Positions 62,718-64,000 of a stretch of DNA of 64,000 bases are shown here, one piece after another. Made by a program: the position numbers and the translations under genes. The notes beneath the pieces are model-generated. The model saw only the letters and a program-made list of their open reading frames with translations. It was not told the origin of the DNA and ran no database searches. The first letter of the stretch is position 1; each line of letters opens with the position of its first letter. The stretch spans positions 62,001 to 126,000 of the forward strand of contig NZ_JAUQWH010000001.1 in NCBI RefSeq assembly GCF_030757795.1, in the 5' to 3' direction. The DNA is from Actinoplanes oryzae (GTDB taxonomy: Bacteria > Actinomycetota > Actinomycetes > Mycobacteriales > Micromonosporaceae).

Positions 62718-63102
62718 CGGCGCATGGTGCCATATCGCCGGGCGAGACATCCCATTGTCGTCCCGACACGCGGGGGATGCGTCTTGCGCGAGATTAGTCC
62801 GCATCGCTAGCGTTGGTCCTTGCCGCACGGGCGAGGCGGATATGTCTTCGGGTGACATCTCCGCGGATGTCCCGCGCGGTGATGCAACCCCCGGCGGGCG
62901 CGAAGCCACGCGTACTCGTCGTGACAACCCCCGCGATCGTTGCCGCGATCCGGGGGTTGTTCGCGTCCGGGGCCCGGCGTGCCGGCGCGTCCGATGTCAC
63001 CGGCCCTCCTGAACGATTGCTCACCCACAGTGTGGGACCGGCGTACCGGAGATCGGGACGGCGGGCTAGGCTCGGGCGGTCGGAACGATCGAGGGAGTGG
63101 AC
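62718..63102. other. Divergent intergenic region before leuB with competing hairpins
   Basis: About 385 bp. TAGGCT at 63067-63072 is the likely leuB -10, giving a short leader with GAGGGAG before the GTG. Further upstream are overlapping inverted repeats described as a separate entry. No gene is supported. Confidence 0.55.
62836..62960 (+). promoter_or_regulatory. Cluster of mutually exclusive hairpins
   Basis: (i) gcggatatgtc (62836-62846) pairs with gacatctccgc (62854-62864), 10 of 11. (ii) gacatc (62854-62859) pairs with gatgtc (62866-62871). (iii) acaaccccc (62924-62932) pairs with gggggttgt (62952-62960). (iv) caacccccgg (62885-62894) pairs with ccgggggttg (62950-62959). Pairs i/ii and iii/iv exclude each other. 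This may be a switching RNA or a set of protein-binding palindromes. Confidence 0.45.
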
Positions 63103-64000
63103 GTGACGGTGGCGCGCATCGCGGTGGTGGCCGGCGACGGCATCGGGACCGAGGTGACCGCGCAGGCCCGCAAGGTGATCGAGGCCGTCCTCCCCGGCAC
63201 CGAGTTCCAGGACTACGACCTGGGCGCCCGGCTCTACCACCGCACCGGCGAGGTGCTGCCGCAGTCCGTGCAGGACGAGCTGGCCGGTCACGACGCCATT
63301 CTGCTCGGCGCCATCGGCGACCCGAGCGTGCCGCCGGGCGTGCTGGAGCGCGGGCTGCTGCTCAAGCTGCGCTTCGACTTCGATCAGTATGTCAACCTGC
63401 GGCCGTCGCGGCTCTGGCCCGGCACGGTCAGCCCGCTCGCCGGCGTCAAGCCCGGCGAGATCGACATGGTCGTCGTGCGCGAGGGCACCGAGGGGCTCTA
63501 CGTGGGCGCCGGCGGGGTGCTGCACCGTGACACGCCCGCGGAGATCGCGACCGAGGAGAGCCTCAACACGCGGCACGGCGTCGAGCGGGTCGTGCGGGAC
63601 GCCTTCGCGCGGGCCCAGCGGCGTGAGCGCCGGCACCTGACGCTGGTGCACAAGACCAATGTGCTCACCCACGCGGGCGGGCTGTGGGCGCGCACCTTCC
63701 AGGCCGTCGCCGCGGAGTTCCCCGACGTGACGACCGAATACCAGCACATCGACGCGGCGAGCATGTTCATGGTGAGCAACCCGCAGCGCTACGACGTGAT
63801 CGTGACCGACAACCTGTTCGGTGACATCCTCACCGACATCGCCGCTGCCGTCACCGGTGGCATCGGCATGGCCGCGAGCGGCTCCGTCAACCCGGAGCGG
63901 AAGTACCCGTCGACCTTCGAGCCGGTGCACGGCTCGGCGCCGGACATCGCCGGTCAGGGCATCGCCGACCCGGCCGCCGCCATCCTGTCCGCCGCGCTGC
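63103..64000 (+). CDS. leuB: 3-isopropylmalate dehydrogenase (3' end outside window)
   Basis: The first 299 codons of a LeuB, which oxidises and decarboxylates 3-isopropylmalate in leucine synthesis: [77 protein letters not shown], and [27 protein letters not shown] with the metal-binding Asps, then [22 protein letters not shown] start with GAGGGAG 5 nt before it. The frame runs off the right edge. Confidence 0.95.
   Translation, partial: MTVARIAVVAGDGIGTEVTAQARKVIEAVLPGTEFQDYDLGARLYHRTGEVLPQSVQDELAGHDAILLGAIGDPSVPPGVLERGLLLKLRFDFDQYVNLRPSRLWPGTVSPLAGVKPGEIDMVVVREGTEGLYVGAGGVLHRDTPAEIATEESLNTRHGVERVVRDAFARAQRRERRHLTLVHKTNVLTHAGGLWARTFQAVAAEFPDVTTEYQHIDAASMFMVSNPQRYDVIVTDNLFGDILTDIAAAVTGGIGMAASGSVNPERKYPSTFEPVHGSAPDIAGQGIADPAAAILSAAL

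Noticed and set aside
62777..62797. Leader peptide for leuB (MRLARD)
   Set aside because: Only one Leu codon, no adjacent terminator with U-run, and the likely leuB promoter lies downstream.

Overview
The window is very high-GC actinobacterial DNA, with strong third-position G/C bias and many GTG starts. Many genes have a -10 box 6-7 nt before the start codon, so they look leaderless. The gene set points to Micromonosporaceae, most likely an Actinoplanes-like organism. It includes five membrane c-di-GMP enzymes, an Aer-like chemotaxis pair, gatCAB, an actinobacterial ilvBNC-serA-leuB region and DUF6232/DUF202/PLDc_N membrane proteins. The genus assignment is inference. No rRNA, tRNA, insertion sequence, prophage or CRISPR array was seen.

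Layout. 1-391: tail of a metal P-type ATPase. 769-9449 (minus): an isobutyryl-CoA mutase-type large subunit, a GGDEF-EAL protein, a xylose-type sugar-binding lipoprotein, a GGDEF protein and a GH3 N-acetylhexosaminidase. 9568-12666 (plus): ROK regulator, ABC ATPase, ribokinase. 12663-15145 (minus): soluble MCP coupled to an Aer-like PAS protein, then a DoxX/DUF6232 pair. 15233-22284: enoyl-CoA hydratase, a secreted Pro/Ser-rich protein, a membrane-anchored Hsp70-like ATPase, small membrane proteins and etfBA. 22524-36061: cysteine desulfurase, mnmA, a MetE-like protein, a VOC protein, a PemK-like protein, ligA, a GGDEF-EAL protein and gatCAB. 36477-46070: metallophosphoesterase, PQQ-type sugar dehydrogenase, 2-hydroxyacid dehydrogenase, a BNR-repeat protein coupled to MoaD/ThiS, an MFS transporter and a PAS-GGDEF-EAL protein. 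46474-51074 (minus): LacI regulator, second methionyl-tRNA synthetase, FAD monooxygenase, PadR regulator. 51455-64000: branched-chain amino acid genes (ilvD; ilvBNC behind a leader-peptide attenuator), mannosyl-3-phosphoglycerate synthase, serA and the start of leuB.

How the genes work together. ilvD, ilvBNC and leuB make Val/Ile/Leu. serA and the MPG synthase both draw on 3-phosphoglycerate. The cysteine desulfurase supplies sulfur to MnmA, and GatCAB corrects misacylated tRNAs. etfBA, the enoyl-CoA hydratase and the acyl-CoA mutase fit fatty-acid or branched-chain acyl-CoA use. The PadR-monooxygenase-MetRS2 block looks like a detoxification or resistance module.

The most unusual pattern is a set of degenerate tandem-repeat arrays (units 19-62 bp, a different unit at each locus). 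Every intergenic one starts right after a stop codon. Related short-period repeats also extend the 3' coding ends of some genes. Second is a compact ilvB attenuator: a leaderless 9-codon peptide (MCSSFLVLS), two hairpins and a U-run. Several other hairpin regions have mutually exclusive pairings, upstream of metG2 and between the 62.4 kb gene and leuB.
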